Origin: Drosophila persimilis
Lineage: Eukaryota; Arthropoda; Insecta; Diptera; Drosophilidae
DNA: 64,000 bases
Direction: 5' to 3'
NCBI RefSeq assembly: GCF_003286085.1
Contig: NW_020825312.1
Span: 1,302,001 to 1,366,000, forward strand
Shown here: one piece after another, positions 50,201-60,536 of the stretch
How positions within the stretch are numbered: the stretch's first letter is position 1
Layout of the letters: every line of letters begins with the position of its first letter
Made by a program: the position numbers and the translations under genes
The notes under the pieces: model-generated
What the model saw: only the letters and a program-made list of their open reading frames with translations
Told to the model about the DNA's origin: nothing
Database searches by the model: none

Positions 50201-53200
50201 TTTTCTTATTTAATAGTTAATAGTCGATATTACGCTAATTTTGAGAGGAAAAACTTTAACCAAAAATCATCTTTCTTATAGGAGAAAATAGTAAGGGAAA
50301 ACATGGCTATAAAAAAGTCAACTTTTGCTTATTTGAATAGGTTTTCAGATGAAAGAATAAGGAAACTATATTTTATTGGTTAAATAAGTTAAGTTTTCAT
50401 CAATTTAGTATATGGTTGGTAATTGTTTGGTCTCGGTGGACCTTTCCCCGGAAATACCCATAAACAATATTTAACCATACATCTTTCGTCGAGAATATTC
50501 TTTAAGAAATATAAATACTTATTTACGATTATAGCCCAAGGGATGTAATGTTGTAGATCCCAAATAGCCCTTACAGGCATTCGAATATGTTTAGATCCTG
50601 GAAGACTGTGACCATTCTTTAGGAAGGAACCGATTTTTAAAAGGTTATTTCTTATTAAAGAGTTTATTGAATAATTAAAAATATAAAATTAAGAGCAAAA
50701 GTAAAGGGGAATTGTATTCATTATTCGTAAATTAATCTTCCTATTATTTTTATTCGCTATTATTTTAGTTTTTTTTCTCCCTTTTATTTTTGTATATAAT
50801 TTTTGGTATCTCTCTTTTATACACATAATATTTCCTTCTATCTTTTCTGCCTTTGCTTTATATATAATTTTCTATTTAATTTTATGCATTTAAATGTATT
50901 TATTTTCAATTCATTAAACTTGTGCATATTTATCGATTAGCAATCTCGAAATTCCATGCCATTTCCTTAGGTTTTCGTTAACATTTTCATGCGAACAAAC
51001 GTTCCTTTTCCTTTCGATTTCCTCATGTGAATGAACTCGAAAATAATTATAAATAATTATCCATTATCCATTGTCCATCTCGGGCGCAGCAGCGGGCCAT
51101 CATTTCGCTTTCTCCTTCGTGTTTTTAGCAAACATTTTTGCATTTCCCTTTTGCTACCGTCTTTCTTTCTTTCATATTTTATCTCTTCGCTTTGCATATA
51201 TTTGCCATTTAAAAATGTTAATTTTACAGCTGCAAGCGGTTTTTTATTCAACAAAAAAAGGAAAAGAAAGAGTTGAAAAATTCCCCTGCTTTGGCCTTGG
51301 CTTAAAAACCCAACAAATACAGACGGACGGGCAGACGGACGGATGGGCAGACTTTGCCACAAAAAACCTCGAGAACGAAGCGTAGCGCAAATAATAATAA
51401 AAATAATAAAAATAGCACACCCCAAGCTTCCAAAGACTCGCCTGAGCCCCGGGTCCGAGAACGGCTAGGATCCAGGCCCTGGGAGTCAGTTGCACGGACG
51501 GAAAGGAAATGAAAAGAAAGTGTCCAGCATCTGCGCTTCGGGGGGGTGGAGGGGAGGTCATGGGTCTAGCATTTTCCACCGGGGCACATCCGCAACGAAA
51601 GTCTTTGTGGGGCAGTCCACCTCTAAATTCAAGCAAAATCAAACACAAATACTTAATGGATTATAAATTGAACATTATTATTCCATAGACAAAACGTGTT
51701 TTCACAGCTGCTGTGGGATTTGTTTCCACAAATGAATGCCATATTTTGATAAGTTGCTTTTGACCCATGAACCACCAATTATGTGCACCTTTTGGGGGAA
51801 TCTAAAATAAAGAGAAAAAAAACACTCTTTCAAGGGTATCCATGGGTTCGGTTTGTGTATCTTTCTTTCTTGTTATTGTTGCTATTGGTTTTGCTATTGC
51901 CGCTGCCGCTGCCTGCCGCTTTAATTGTTGTTTTGCTACAGCCCCATCCCCATCCCCCTCCCCGCGCTTTGGCTTTGTTTTATTTTATAATTTCAATTTC
52001 ACATTTCGCAAAAGTTCGTTGTGCTCTTACGTCGCCTTCTTATTTTCTCGTTGTTCGCAATTCGTGTTTTTCATTTCATTTGTATTTGCATTTGTATTTG
52101 TATTTGTTTTTGTTTTTGTATTTGTTCGTGTTTTGTTTTGTTGTTTTGTGTGTATCGCGGGGCATGGGCATCGGCGTTGCTTTTCGGGTGTATGTATGTA
52201 TTTATATATCATTTGCAATAACAAAATGAAAAAAAATGCGTCACAAATTTATTTGCACTTTTGCTGTCGGTTATTCCGTATCGTCCGTATCAGACCCTCA
52301 TTCTCTCGCAGCACACACACACACACAGACACACAGATGCACAGATATGTATGTGTTTATATGTACAAGCACGAAACATTATAGCCTTGACCTCTACACA
52401 ATCTACAGCTGGGTCTGGGACTCGGCCTGCGACTGGCGACTGGGTGACTGGGGGGCTGAGGGGCTGGGGGCTGGCTGCTGGCTCGGGCTAATGTTCTCTC
52501 AAAAAACAGAAAAAAAGAACCAAACAAAAATGGTTCCTTTTTGTATAAAACTTTATTATATTTAGTCTTTTATTTGCTTTAAAACTTTCTACAAATTGGA
52601 ACCCATTGGGATTGAAAAAATGGTTCTTCTAAGGAATCTTTGGGCTGGCTAATGAGGTTTAGGTCTTGCTACTTAATTATTGCTGATTACTGATTACCGA
52701 TACGTTATCAGATAAAGAAATTGAATTCAATACAAGTTGAATCCACAAAATTTGTGGATCATTCATGAAGTGGCACACGAAAAAAAGGCAAACCGAATTG
52801 AAAGTTGTTCCATTCCTCATTCTGGTGGCATTTGTAGTTCTTTCTCTTTCGTTTTCATGTTTCAGGCCACAAGATACATGTACATGTGAAAATGCATGTG
52901 TATGCATATTGCGTTTTATTAAATGTTTTTAAGGAATGGTATATAAAAAGCATTCGATTTCGTTGAGATACAATAGTTAGAAATTGTTTCTGAACGAGAT
53001 CTATACCCATGTACCCTTGCATATATTTACATATATAAAGAGAAATAATTGTTTATACACACACACACACACACACATAAAAGATAATTGCAAACCGTCT
53101 TGTTTAATGTTCTTTAGTTTTGAATAAGGCAATTGTGTGAATTACAAAGATATTATAAATAATTCATAGATTATTTTCTGATTCCTATATGTATATGTGT

Positions 53201-53207
53201 GTGTATG
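47230..53207. other. upstream region or 5' intron of the BCOR homologue
   Basis: This is about 6 kb with no supported coding exon. It holds a very A/T-rich block (47340-47740), a 3 x 32 bp tandem repeat (48133-48228), a G-rich tract (49254-49270), AT-rich DNA (50180-50960) and a CA run (53056-53078). The BCOR leader acceptor at 47230 means at least one upstream exon exists, possibly beyond the retroelement. Confidence 0.55.
48133..48228 (+). repeat. 3 x 32 bp tandem repeat
   Basis: Units start with ACAGTGAGACACAGGGAAAG at 48133, 48165 and 48197 and are nearly identical. The array lies about 0.9 kb upstream of the BCOR translation start. Confidence 0.88.
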
Positions 53208-53211
53208 TGTA
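53208..53211 (+). other. target site duplication, left copy
   Basis: TGTA directly precedes the 5' LTR and is repeated after the 3' LTR (61069-61072). Four base pairs is the usual length for gypsy-group integrases. Confidence 0.85.
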
Positions 53212-53743
53212 AGTTAACGTACCCAATTCCATTGAGCTCTTATACGAGTTGTAAACAATCTTTGGTTTTCCAAAACGAAAACAATTTCAATCTTGGGCCT
53301 CCGCCTAATTGATTTCTAAGATGTACAATCTCAAGCGCCCCCGCCGCAATCCCATTCTTTGACACTCGCCTAAATGGAAAACCAATGTTTGCCCACACCC
53401 GGCTTCTCATAAACAATCTCACTCCCGGCTTTCTGCAGATCCTGCACTTTAGGCCTTTTACAGTTCTCTCTTTGGATGACGAAATCTAATACTCGGGATG
53501 GCGAAATCAATTGAAATGTTTATAGAAAAACGATTCCCGAAAGGGATCAACGATGCAAAGATCAGAAAGTTCAAATCAGTCTTGATCCAGCAGCGACACC
53601 GCAAAGTCTAGCTAAATATTAAGATCGCGCAATCCCTTGGCCCGGAATTCCTTTGTGACCCTCTACTTAAATCTATATCAGTGAAGTTCGAAGTAAAATA
53701 AAAACTTTTTAAAAACACAATCCGCTACCGCAGTTGTTTAATT
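53212..53743 (+). repeat. 5' LTR of the errantivirus
   Basis: This LTR is 532 bp. It has no TATA box that I can see, but an initiator-like TCAGTC (53576-53581) is followed about 28 bases downstream by AGTCT, a near match to the downstream promoter element. This fits the TATA-less promoters known in the gypsy group. AATAAA (53697-53702) lies after the putative start and would serve as the poly(A) signal in R. The last T is shared with the primer site. Confidence 0.93.
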
Positions 53744-53760
53744 GGCGCCCAACGTGGGGC
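53743..53760 (+). other. primer binding site (tRNA-Lys)
   Basis: TGGCGCCCAACGTGGGGC is complementary to the 3' end of Drosophila tRNA-Lys(CTT) including CCA, over 18 bases. It begins directly at the LTR edge. Several other gypsy-group elements (17.6, 297) use tRNA-Ser instead. Confidence 0.85.
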
Positions 53761-53933
53761 GACGTTGTCTAAAAAGCACCGAATGATAAAAGTGTTGCGT
53801 CGTGCCGAAACCCGAAGGACAATTAATTAATGGAATAAATCCTTCAAAATTAAAAACGCGGAGTGACTGTGTGATATAGATAAAAAAAAGTGAGATAAAA
53901 AGGAAACAAACCGGAGCTTAGGGTGTGCAAAAA

Positions 53934-53985
53934 CAAATACAAATACAAATACAAATACAAATACAAATACAAATACAAATACAAC
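53934..53985 (+). repeat. CAAATA hexamer array in the errantivirus leader
   Basis: About eight to nine tandem ACAAAT/CAAATA hexamers lie in the untranslated leader between the primer site and gag. The leader as a whole is A-rich and low in structure. I found no copies of the su(Hw) core that characterises the gypsy insulator. Confidence 0.85.
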
Positions 53986-54354
53986 GCAAAATACAAATAA
54001 AACAAAAAGCTAATCAAGGCAATTCGTAAATACAAAAAAAACCAAAGAAACCCAAAGTTTTTAAAAAAACAAAACCAACAAAACCGACAAAACCAAAATA
54101 CAAAGAAAGTGAAACGATCAGCGAAGCCAAAGAAGGAAGACCCCCAGAAGACCCAGCTGAGCAAAGAAATTTAAGAAGGAAGACCCGTTCGAAGATCTGC
54201 CAAACTAAGAAGGACGACCCCTACCGGATATTTCGTGAGCAAGAGTTGTATTAATAAATATATAAGTTCAATTAGGATATATAAGATTATAAAAACTAAC
54301 ATATAAGAAAAATTAAAAGTGGATCAGCTAACTTTAGATTTTGAAAAACTAAAA

Positions 54355-55563
54355 ATGATTAACTCTCAAGCAAGGACCGATCTCACAGCAGATCTGGTCA
54401 AACAATTGATAGCACTTCAAATTTCACAAGTACAAGAGCAAATTGTAAATTTAAAACAGCAAATAGAAACTAAATCCGATCAGGTATCGGATTATCAGGC
54501 AGAAACAATAGACGAGACAATAAGAGACGACACCACATTGAAGGTAATAGAATCCCTACCAATTTTTAATGGTGGATTAAACCAATATGTAGGATGGAGG
54601 GAAGCTGCAGAAACTGCAGTGAAGTTATATAAGAAAGGAAGTAAGCAATATTATATTGCATTAACAATTTTGAGAAACAAAATAACAGGACCAGCACATG
54701 ACGCACTGACCAACCACGGGACAGTTCTAAATTTTGATGCCATACTTTCACGGCTTGACTTTGTTTACAGTGACAAGAGACCTATTTACATAATAGAACA
54801 GGAATTAAGCGTTCTCCGACAAGGGAACCTTTCAATTATAGATTTCTATAACGAGGTTAACAAGAAAATGACCTTGTTAATAAATAAGACAATAATGACT
54901 CACGGAAAGGACAGTGAGATCACCAAGGAATCAAATAAAAAAATTAGAGACAATGCCTTACGCATTTTTGTCACTGGCCTAAACGGCGGCATTGCTGAAA
55001 TCCTATTTTCATTGAATCCCCCAGATTTACCGAATGCCTTAGCAAAGGTACAGGAATTGCAATCTAATAACATTCGGGCCCAATTTGCCTACCAATTCAG
55101 CGGTCCCAGAAATTCAGGGAATAATAATTTTAATACCTTAAGATTCAACCAACGACAACCTAGGACTAACAGTTCACCATTCGACCAAAAAAGGGATTTG
55201 CAGAGGAATAACATGTCTTGGGGACAACCCTATTTCTTGGGTAATAGACAACAAAATCAGGCCCCAGAACCAATGGAGGTAGACGAATCTATACAAATCC
55301 GGAACCGACAGAACAGCAATCAATTCAGGGGAAATAATAACAATAGAAATTATCGGGAGAATACTAACGGTTATTTTAGGAGAAATAATAACAATTATAG
55401 CCAAGCCCAGCATTTTAGGGCAAACGTAGTCCCGAATAATCAGTCTAACGACAATCCAGCGCAGAAACGAAAACTAAACGAAATGTCGGAACAACCGGCT
55501 AATAAAGCAATGAGGATAAATAACATTGAGGAGGATCATTTTTTAGATCAGCCCCCGAAGTAG
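54355..55563 (+). CDS. errantivirus Gag
   Basis: The frame is open from 54319 but begins there with GTG; the first ATG is 54355, giving 402 residues. The central region has the capsid-like helical pattern (FNGGLNQYVGWREAAETAV; FVTGLNGGIAEILF) seen in gypsy-group Gag. The C-terminal region is Asn/Arg/Gln-rich and lacks a CCHC zinc knuckle, which is normal for errantiviruses. The stop is TAG at 55561-55563. Pol overlaps in the -1 frame from 55530. Confidence 0.88.
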   Translation: MINSQARTDLTADLVKQLIALQISQVQEQIVNLKQQIETKSDQVSDYQAETIDETIRDDTTLKVIESLPIFNGGLNQYVGWREAAETAVKLYKKGSKQYYIALTILRNKITGPAHDALTNHGTVLNFDAILSRLDFVYSDKRPIYIIEQELSVLRQGNLSIIDFYNEVNKKMTLLINKTIMTHGKDSEITKESNKKIRDNALRIFVTGLNGGIAEILFSLNPPDLPNALAKVQELQSNNIRAQFAYQFSGPRNSGNNNFNTLRFNQRQPRTNSSPFDQKRDLQRNNMSWGQPYFLGNRQQNQAPEPMEVDESIQIRNRQNSNQFRGNNNNRNYRENTNGYFRRNNNNYSQAQHFRANVVPNNQSNDNPAQKRKLNEMSEQPANKAMRINNIEEDHFLDQPPK

Positions 55564-58500
55564 GTCTGCCCTACCTAAAAAGAGTAGACAAAAAAATAAA
55601 CAGAGAATTAAAAGTTTTGATAGATACGGGAGCAACTTCCTGTTATATAAAAAAAGGAATTTACGACAATAAAAATGAATTACCAATCTATAAGAAAGTT
55701 GCTACAGTGAATGGGTTTTCAATAATTAAATATTTCCATAATATAACAATTTTCAACACAAAGCAAGTGTTTTATGAAATAGATGGAATGGAGGCAGATT
55801 TACTAATAGGATTTAACCTATTAAAGAAAATCGGAGCGGTTATTGATACAGGAAAGGGGACTTTAAGTTATAAAGACAATGAGGAGAAACTAATATATGA
55901 CGAGGTCCTTTCTTTAAACAAATTAACCTTTATAGAAGGAAAAACCATCCTTCCGTTGAAGGAATATATAATAAAAAAATATTTTGAAGAAGAAAAAGAA
56001 ATGAAAAGCGATTCAGTAAAGGTAGAAGGAAGTTTATATAGCTTGGGATCAAAAAATCCTGAGCACGCCGACGAAGAATTATCCGTCAATAGTTTGGGAT
56101 TCAAATATCCTGAGCCCGCCGTCGTTGAATTATCCGACATCCAAAGTTTTAATAGTTTGGGATTAAAATATCCTGAGCACGCCGTCGTTGAATTATCCGA
56201 CACTAAAAGTTCGAATAGTTTGGGATTAAAGAATCCTGAACACGCCGTCGTTGAATTATCCGACAATAAACAATTTAAAAGTTTGGGATGCAAAAATCCT
56301 GAACGCGCCGTCGTAGAAATATCCGACATTCAAAATTATGCAAATTCTGAATTGAAAAAAATGAAATTGTATAACACAATAACCTACAAAGAGGACAATT
56401 TAGAAAATCTCAGAGAGAAAATGGTATCTATCATCGAAGAAGACCATGCCAATATAAATTTACAGTTACCGTTCAGAACGGATATAAAAGGAGAGATTAA
56501 CACTGAACACGATAGACCGGTATATGGCAAGCAGTATCCATACGCTTATTCGGTTAACGATTTCGTTAATAACGAAATAAGTAAAATGTTAGATGAAGGT
56601 ATAATCAGACCTAGTAAAAGCCCATATAATTCACCGGTAATAGTAGTACCAAAGAAGGGAGTAAATGAGGACGGAACTCCTAAGCATAGATTAGTAATAG
56701 ACTTTAAGAAACTTAATGAAAACACTATACCGGATAGATACCCTATGCAAGATCCTTCAGTAATCCTTGCCAATTTAGGTAAAGCGAAATATTTCTCGGC
56801 CATTGACTTAGAGTCAGGTTTCTATCAGATTTTAATGAGGGAATCAGATATTGAAAAAACATCTTTTTCCATAAATAACGGCAAATATGAATTTCTAAGA
56901 ATGCCTATGGGATTGACGAACGCTCCCAGAATTTTCCAAAGGGCAATGGACGATATACTTAGAGAACAAGTTGGGAAAACTTGTCACGTTTATATGGACG
57001 ATATAATAATATTTTCAAAAACTATAGAACAACATTATAAAGATCTAATTCATATAATTCAGATATTGCAAAACGCTAACATGAAAATTTCACTTGAAAA
57101 GTCTAAATTCTTTCAATTGGAAACCAAATTTCTGGGATACATTGTTTCCCAAAATATCATTAAAACAGATCCAGACAAAATCTCCACAATACAAAACTAT
57201 CCAATTCCTAAAAATATCAGAGAGCTACGTAGCTTCTTAGGACTAACAGGGTATTACAGAAAATTTGTCCGAAATTATGCCACAATTGCCAAACCTTTAA
57301 CAAAATATCTGAGCGGAGTAAATGGGAAAGTTTCACGAAGGGCATCCAAGAAAGCATTAATACAGCTGGATGAACCAGCAATTGGAGCATTTAATAATTT
57401 AAAGGACAGTTTAATAGCACATATTGAATTAGTACAACCAGATTACAATAAAAAATTCACATTAACCACAGATGCATCGGACATAGCAATAGGTGCAGTT
57501 TTGTCGCAAGATGGGAATCCCATAACATTTATTTCTAAAACTTTAAGTAAAACCGAGCAATTATATGCTACTAATAAAAAAGAATTATTAGCTATTGTAT
57601 GGGCATTAAAAAATTTGCGAAATTATTTATACGGAGTGAGTGGAATTGAAATACATACAGATCACCAACCTTTGTCCTTTGCAATGTCGCAAAAAAATCC
57701 AAATGTTGAAATGAAACGTTGGTATTACTTCATAGAAAGTTTCACACCAAAAATCATTTATAAGCCAGGCTCAACTAACGTAGTAGCGGACGCGTTATCT
57801 CGGATTAAAATAAATCATATGACAGATAGTGATGTCGACCAGACAGAATCAGAATCAGACATAAATACTCAGCATTCAGCAGAGAGTAGTTTCGAAAACG
57901 TCATTCAAGAGACTAGCAAGCCTCTAAACCAATTTAAACAGCAGCTACTATTAGCGCAAGGGAGATTCACAGTTCATGAGTTAGTAAGAGTTTATGAAAA
58001 TACCCGACATATTATTGAATTTGATACGGTTGACAATCTGCTAATCATTTTAAAAGAATTTATTCAGCCTCACTTAACCACAGGAATACACTGCACTTTA
58101 GAAGATTTATACCTTATCCAAAATAAGCTAAAGGAAAACTTCATAAATAAATTTCTCTTCACAAGAAAGTTCCTCCAAGATGTAGTAAATTCAGAAGATA
58201 AAGCTATAATTATAGAAGAAACACATTGCAGAGCCCATAGAGGACTAGACGAAAATTACAAACAAATAACTAAGCTGTATTATTGGCCAAACCTGCACAA
58301 AAAATTAAAAGAATATATAAAAAATTGTGAGATCTGTAACAAAAACAAATATCGGAGACACCCTGTAAAAATTCCAATTGGGGAAGCTCCCATTCCAGCA
58401 AAAGAAGGAGATCAATTACACTTAGACATATACTATGCCCAAAACCTAACATTCATAACTTGTATAGATTCTTATTCCAAATACTTGGTGGTCAAGGAAA

Positions 58501-59087
58501 TTCAAAGTAAATTAAACATTGAAAATAAGGTAATGGAAATTTTACAACACTTTCCGTTAGCAACATCATTAATGACTGACAACGAACCAAGCTTTACTTC
58601 AGCACAATTTAGATCATTCATACAAAGAAGTAACTTAACTATTTATTATGCTGATCCCAGACACAGCACCTCAAATGGTCAGGTAGAAAGGGTACATTCC
58701 ACACTAACAGAAATAGCGCGGTGCATCAAGGATGAACTAAATCTAACAGATTATTCAGAAATAATAATAAGGGCGGCACTGAAATATAACCTGACGATAC
58801 ATTCAACGACCAATCAAATGCCATATGACATATTGTATAACAAAATAGAACACAAACATAATCCAATATTACTTAAGGAAGCTCAGACCAAAATGCTTAA
58901 GATACATAACAAAGATAGAAGAGAAAAAGATTATAAAATAGGAGAAGTAGTCTATGAAAAGAAATTCGGGGAAAGAAATAAACTTCAATCCCGATACAAA
59001 AAGCAGGTAGTTAAGGAAAATCGACCGAATAAAATTATAATCAACAATAGAAACAGAATTATACATAAAGATAACATCAAATATTAA
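55530..59087 (+). CDS. errantivirus Pol (protease, reverse transcriptase, RNase H, integrase)
   Basis: The frame is open from 55530 to the stop at 59085-59087 and has no AUG near its start, so it is expressed as a -1 fusion with Gag. Counting residues from 55617, the aspartic protease DTG is at residues 3-5 (55623-55631). Reverse transcriptase YMDD is at 459-462 (56991-57002). The RNase H segment has TTDASD around residue 619 and TDHQPLSF later. The integrase zinc-binding motif ends in CEIC (904-907). The catalytic triad is Asp937, Asp988 and Glu1024, a D,D35E spacing. There are no internal stops or missing catalytic residues, so the enzymes look functional. Between protease and reverse transcriptase lies an unusual tandem repeat (56040-56340). 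Confidence 0.94.
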   Translation, partial: GGSFFRSAPEVGLPYLKRVDKKINRELKVLIDTGATSCYIKKGIYDNKNELPIYKKVATVNGFSIIKYFHNITIFNTKQVFYEIDGMEADLLIGFNLLKKIGAVIDTGKGTLSYKDNEEKLIYDEVLSLNKLTFIEGKTILPLKEYIIKKYFEEEKEMKSDSVKVEGSLYSLGSKNPEHADEELSVNSLGFKYPEPAVVELSDIQSFNSLGLKYPEHAVVELSDTKSSNSLGLKNPEHAVVELSDNKQFKSLGCKNPERAVVEISDIQNYANSELKKMKLYNTITYKEDNLENLREKMVSIIEEDHANINLQLPFRTDIKGEINTEHDRPVYGKQYPYAYSVNDFVNNEISKMLDEGIIRPSKSPYNSPVIVVPKKGVNEDGTPKHRLVIDFKKLNENTIPDRYPMQDPSVILANLGKAKYFSAIDLESGFYQILMRESDIEKTSFSINNGKYEFLRMPMGLTNAPRIFQRAMDDILREQVGKTCHVYMDDIIIFSKTIEQHYKDLIHIIQILQNANMKISLEKSKFFQLETKFLGYIVSQNIIKTDPDKISTIQNYPIPKNIRELRSFLGLTGYYRKFVRNYATIAKPLTKYLSGVNGKVSRRASKKALIQLDEPAIGAFNNLKDSLIAHIELVQPDYNKKFTLTTDASDIAIGAVLSQDGNPITFISKTLSKTEQLYATNKKELLAIVWALKNLRNYLYGVSGIEIHTDHQPLSFAMSQKNPNVEMKRWYYFIESFTPKIIYKPGSTNVVADALSRIKINHMTDSDVDQTESESDINTQHSAESSFENVIQETSKPLNQFKQQLLLAQGRFTVHELVRVYENTRHIIEFDTVDNLLIILKEFIQPHLTTGIHCTLEDLYLIQNKLKENFINKFLFTRKFLQDVVNSEDKAIIIEETHCRAHRGLDENYKQITKLYYWPNLHKKLKEYIKNCEICNKNKYRRHPVKIPIGEAPIPAKEGDQLHLDIYYAQNLTFITCIDSYSKYLVVKEIQSKLNIENKVMEILQHFPLATSLMTDNEPSFTSAQFRSFIQRSNLTIYYADPRHSTSNGQVERVHSTLTEIARCIKDELNLTDYSEIIIRAALKYNLTIHSTTNQMPYDILYNKIEHKHNPILLKEAQTKMLKIHNKDRREKDYKIGEVVYEKKFGERNKLQSRYKKQVVKENRPNKIIINNRNRIIHKDNIKY
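55539..55545 (+). other. -1 ribosomal frameshift heptamer between gag and pol
   Basis: T TTT TTA is set in the gag frame as CAT TTT TTA, eighteen bases before the gag stop codon. The pol frame (-1 relative to gag) is open from 55530, so a slip here enters pol directly. The heptamer equals the canonical X XXY YYZ retroviral site. I did not identify a clear downstream pseudoknot by eye. Confidence 0.7.
56040..56340 (+). repeat. 63 bp in-frame tandem repeat inside pol
   Basis: Five copies of a unit encoding a variant of SLGLKNPEHAVVELSD start at about 56040, 56091, 56154, 56217 and 56280. The first interval is 51 bp and the others are 63 bp, so the frame is kept. The repeat sits in the linker between protease and reverse transcriptase and is not a known catalytic part. 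Confidence 0.88.
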
Positions 59088-59100
59088 ATATTTTTTCCAG
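59088..59100 (+). other. splice acceptor for the subgenomic env RNA
   Basis: The sequence ATATTTTTTCCAG ends at 59100, three bases before the env ATG (59104) and just after the pol stop (59087). Errantivirus env is made from a spliced RNA. Donor candidates in the leader include GTGAGA (53890) and GTGAGC (54235-54240); I cannot choose between them. Confidence 0.7.
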
Positions 59101-59103
59101 AAA

Positions 59104-60526
59104 ATGTATGCGAATATACTAATACTGACTTTTGTTATATTGACGACTGCGGAAGTAATTGACTATACGCATAGTGACTATCTATTGCTCAAAGACGACA
59201 GAGACGTTTACACTTATGAAACATACGCTGAACTTTTCCATATTACTAATTTGAGTTTTTATAGAGAGATAATTGATAAAGAATCCAAATATGTCAACAA
59301 ATCAATTAATTCAGACGATGAGTGGGAAATATCAATGGACTTAAGTCTATTAAAATTAATGATTTCAGAATTAGTTCCAAAACGGAAAGAAAGGGGAATA
59401 AATGAATTAGGTACCATTTGGAAATGGATAGCAGGCAGCCCTGATCATGACGACTTTTTGAAAATACAAAATAAAGTAAATGAATTAACTGAAAATAATA
59501 ATAAACAATTTGTAATAAATTCCAAATTTTTCAAAGAAATTGAATTGCTATCAAATTCATTAAAGAATGTCATCTTCAATGAAGAAACGATACTGAGAAA
59601 GCATCGTTTAAAATTAATAACTTTTGACCTACTAAATTTAGTTGATACCATAACCCTCTTAAAAGTAAACATTTTCAATACAAAAATTTTAAATAAAAAC
59701 GAAATAGAGGACATTTATAAGCATGAAAAACATAATGTTGAACTGTCTGATCTGTTGGACATTGCAACGGTTAAAATAATTCGAAATGCAGATTTAATAA
59801 TCATTTACATAAAATATCCTCAAATTAAAGATATTTGCAAGTTTTACCATGCAAGAGCCATCTCACAAAATGATGGAATGTTAGTTATAAGTGAAAAAGT
59901 TTGTGAATGTAAGGAGAAATACTATTTAATGAATAATTTTAAAAGTGAAACTTTTAACAATTACGCACAAATAAATTTAAAGAGTACCTGTTTCACCAAT
60001 TTACTTAATGGCTTTAAAGCCAACTGCACTAAAAAAAGGGAAAAAAAACAAAGAAATAGACATCATTCAGGATGGTGCCATATTAGTTTCAGGCAAAAAT
60101 ATCGTAGACAATACTACTTTGTTAGGATCGTATCTCCTTATATTCAACAACACAATTGTAATAAATAATATAAGCCACATAAATGATAAGGGTAAAATTC
60201 TAAAATATATATCGCATCATAGATATAGCGATTTTGAATTAGTTGATTATATACAATCAAATGATAAGCAATTTTCTTTTGATAATGTTAATATTTTAAA
60301 TCCCCTTATAACATTAGGTAATACGGCCTTACCATTAACAACATTATTTTTAATCATTTTGATATTGTTAATGTTATTTTACTTCTGCTATAAATTAACC
60401 AAATTTGTACTTATTAAATCAATAAGAATACCGTCAGAAGAAATAGTGGAAAGCAACATTCAAATACTGTCAGAAGAAATTAGAGCTCTATCAGAACTTC
60501 AAAATGTATCGGGACGAAACATTTAA
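59104..60526 (+). pseudogene. errantivirus env, disrupted by a frame change
   Basis: The ATG at 59104 opens an envelope-type protein with a hydrophobic signal peptide (residues about 3-17), a basic RxxR cleavage-type site (RKER, near residue 98), and a following Gly/Trp-containing segment (ELGTIWKWIAG) typical of errantivirus and baculovirus-F-like Env. Several N-glycosylation sequons are present. This frame departs from the expected sequence in an A-rich stretch (A7 at 60031-60037, A8 at 60041-60048) and ends in a stop at 60166-60168. The remaining C-terminal part, with a clear transmembrane segment and cytoplasmic tail, continues in the +1 frame to the stop at 60524-60526. So the protein as read lacks its membrane anchor. 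A sequencing or assembly error in the homopolymers is possible. Confidence 0.82.
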
Positions 60527-60536
60527 GAATGGGGGG
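60527..60536 (+). other. polypurine tract of the errantivirus
   Basis: GAATGGGGGG sits immediately 5' of the 3' LTR and is the expected primer for plus-strand synthesis. Confidence 0.75.

Noticed and set aside
53240-53422. A 60-codon minus-strand frame in both LTRs (also 60565-60747)
   Set aside because: It lies wholly within the LTR, antisense to transcription, and is duplicated simply because the LTRs are identical.
53744-54318. su(Hw) insulator sites in the errantivirus leader
   Set aside because: I looked for the TTGCATACC core and found none.
54319-54354. GTG at 54319 as the Gag start
   Set aside because: Eukaryotic initiation at GTG is not expected; the first ATG in frame is at 54355.
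60042-60049. A AAA AAC as a programmed -1 frameshift site in env
   Set aside because: The downstream env part is in the +1 frame and the heptamer is not in phase with the env codons, so a -1 slip would not reach it.
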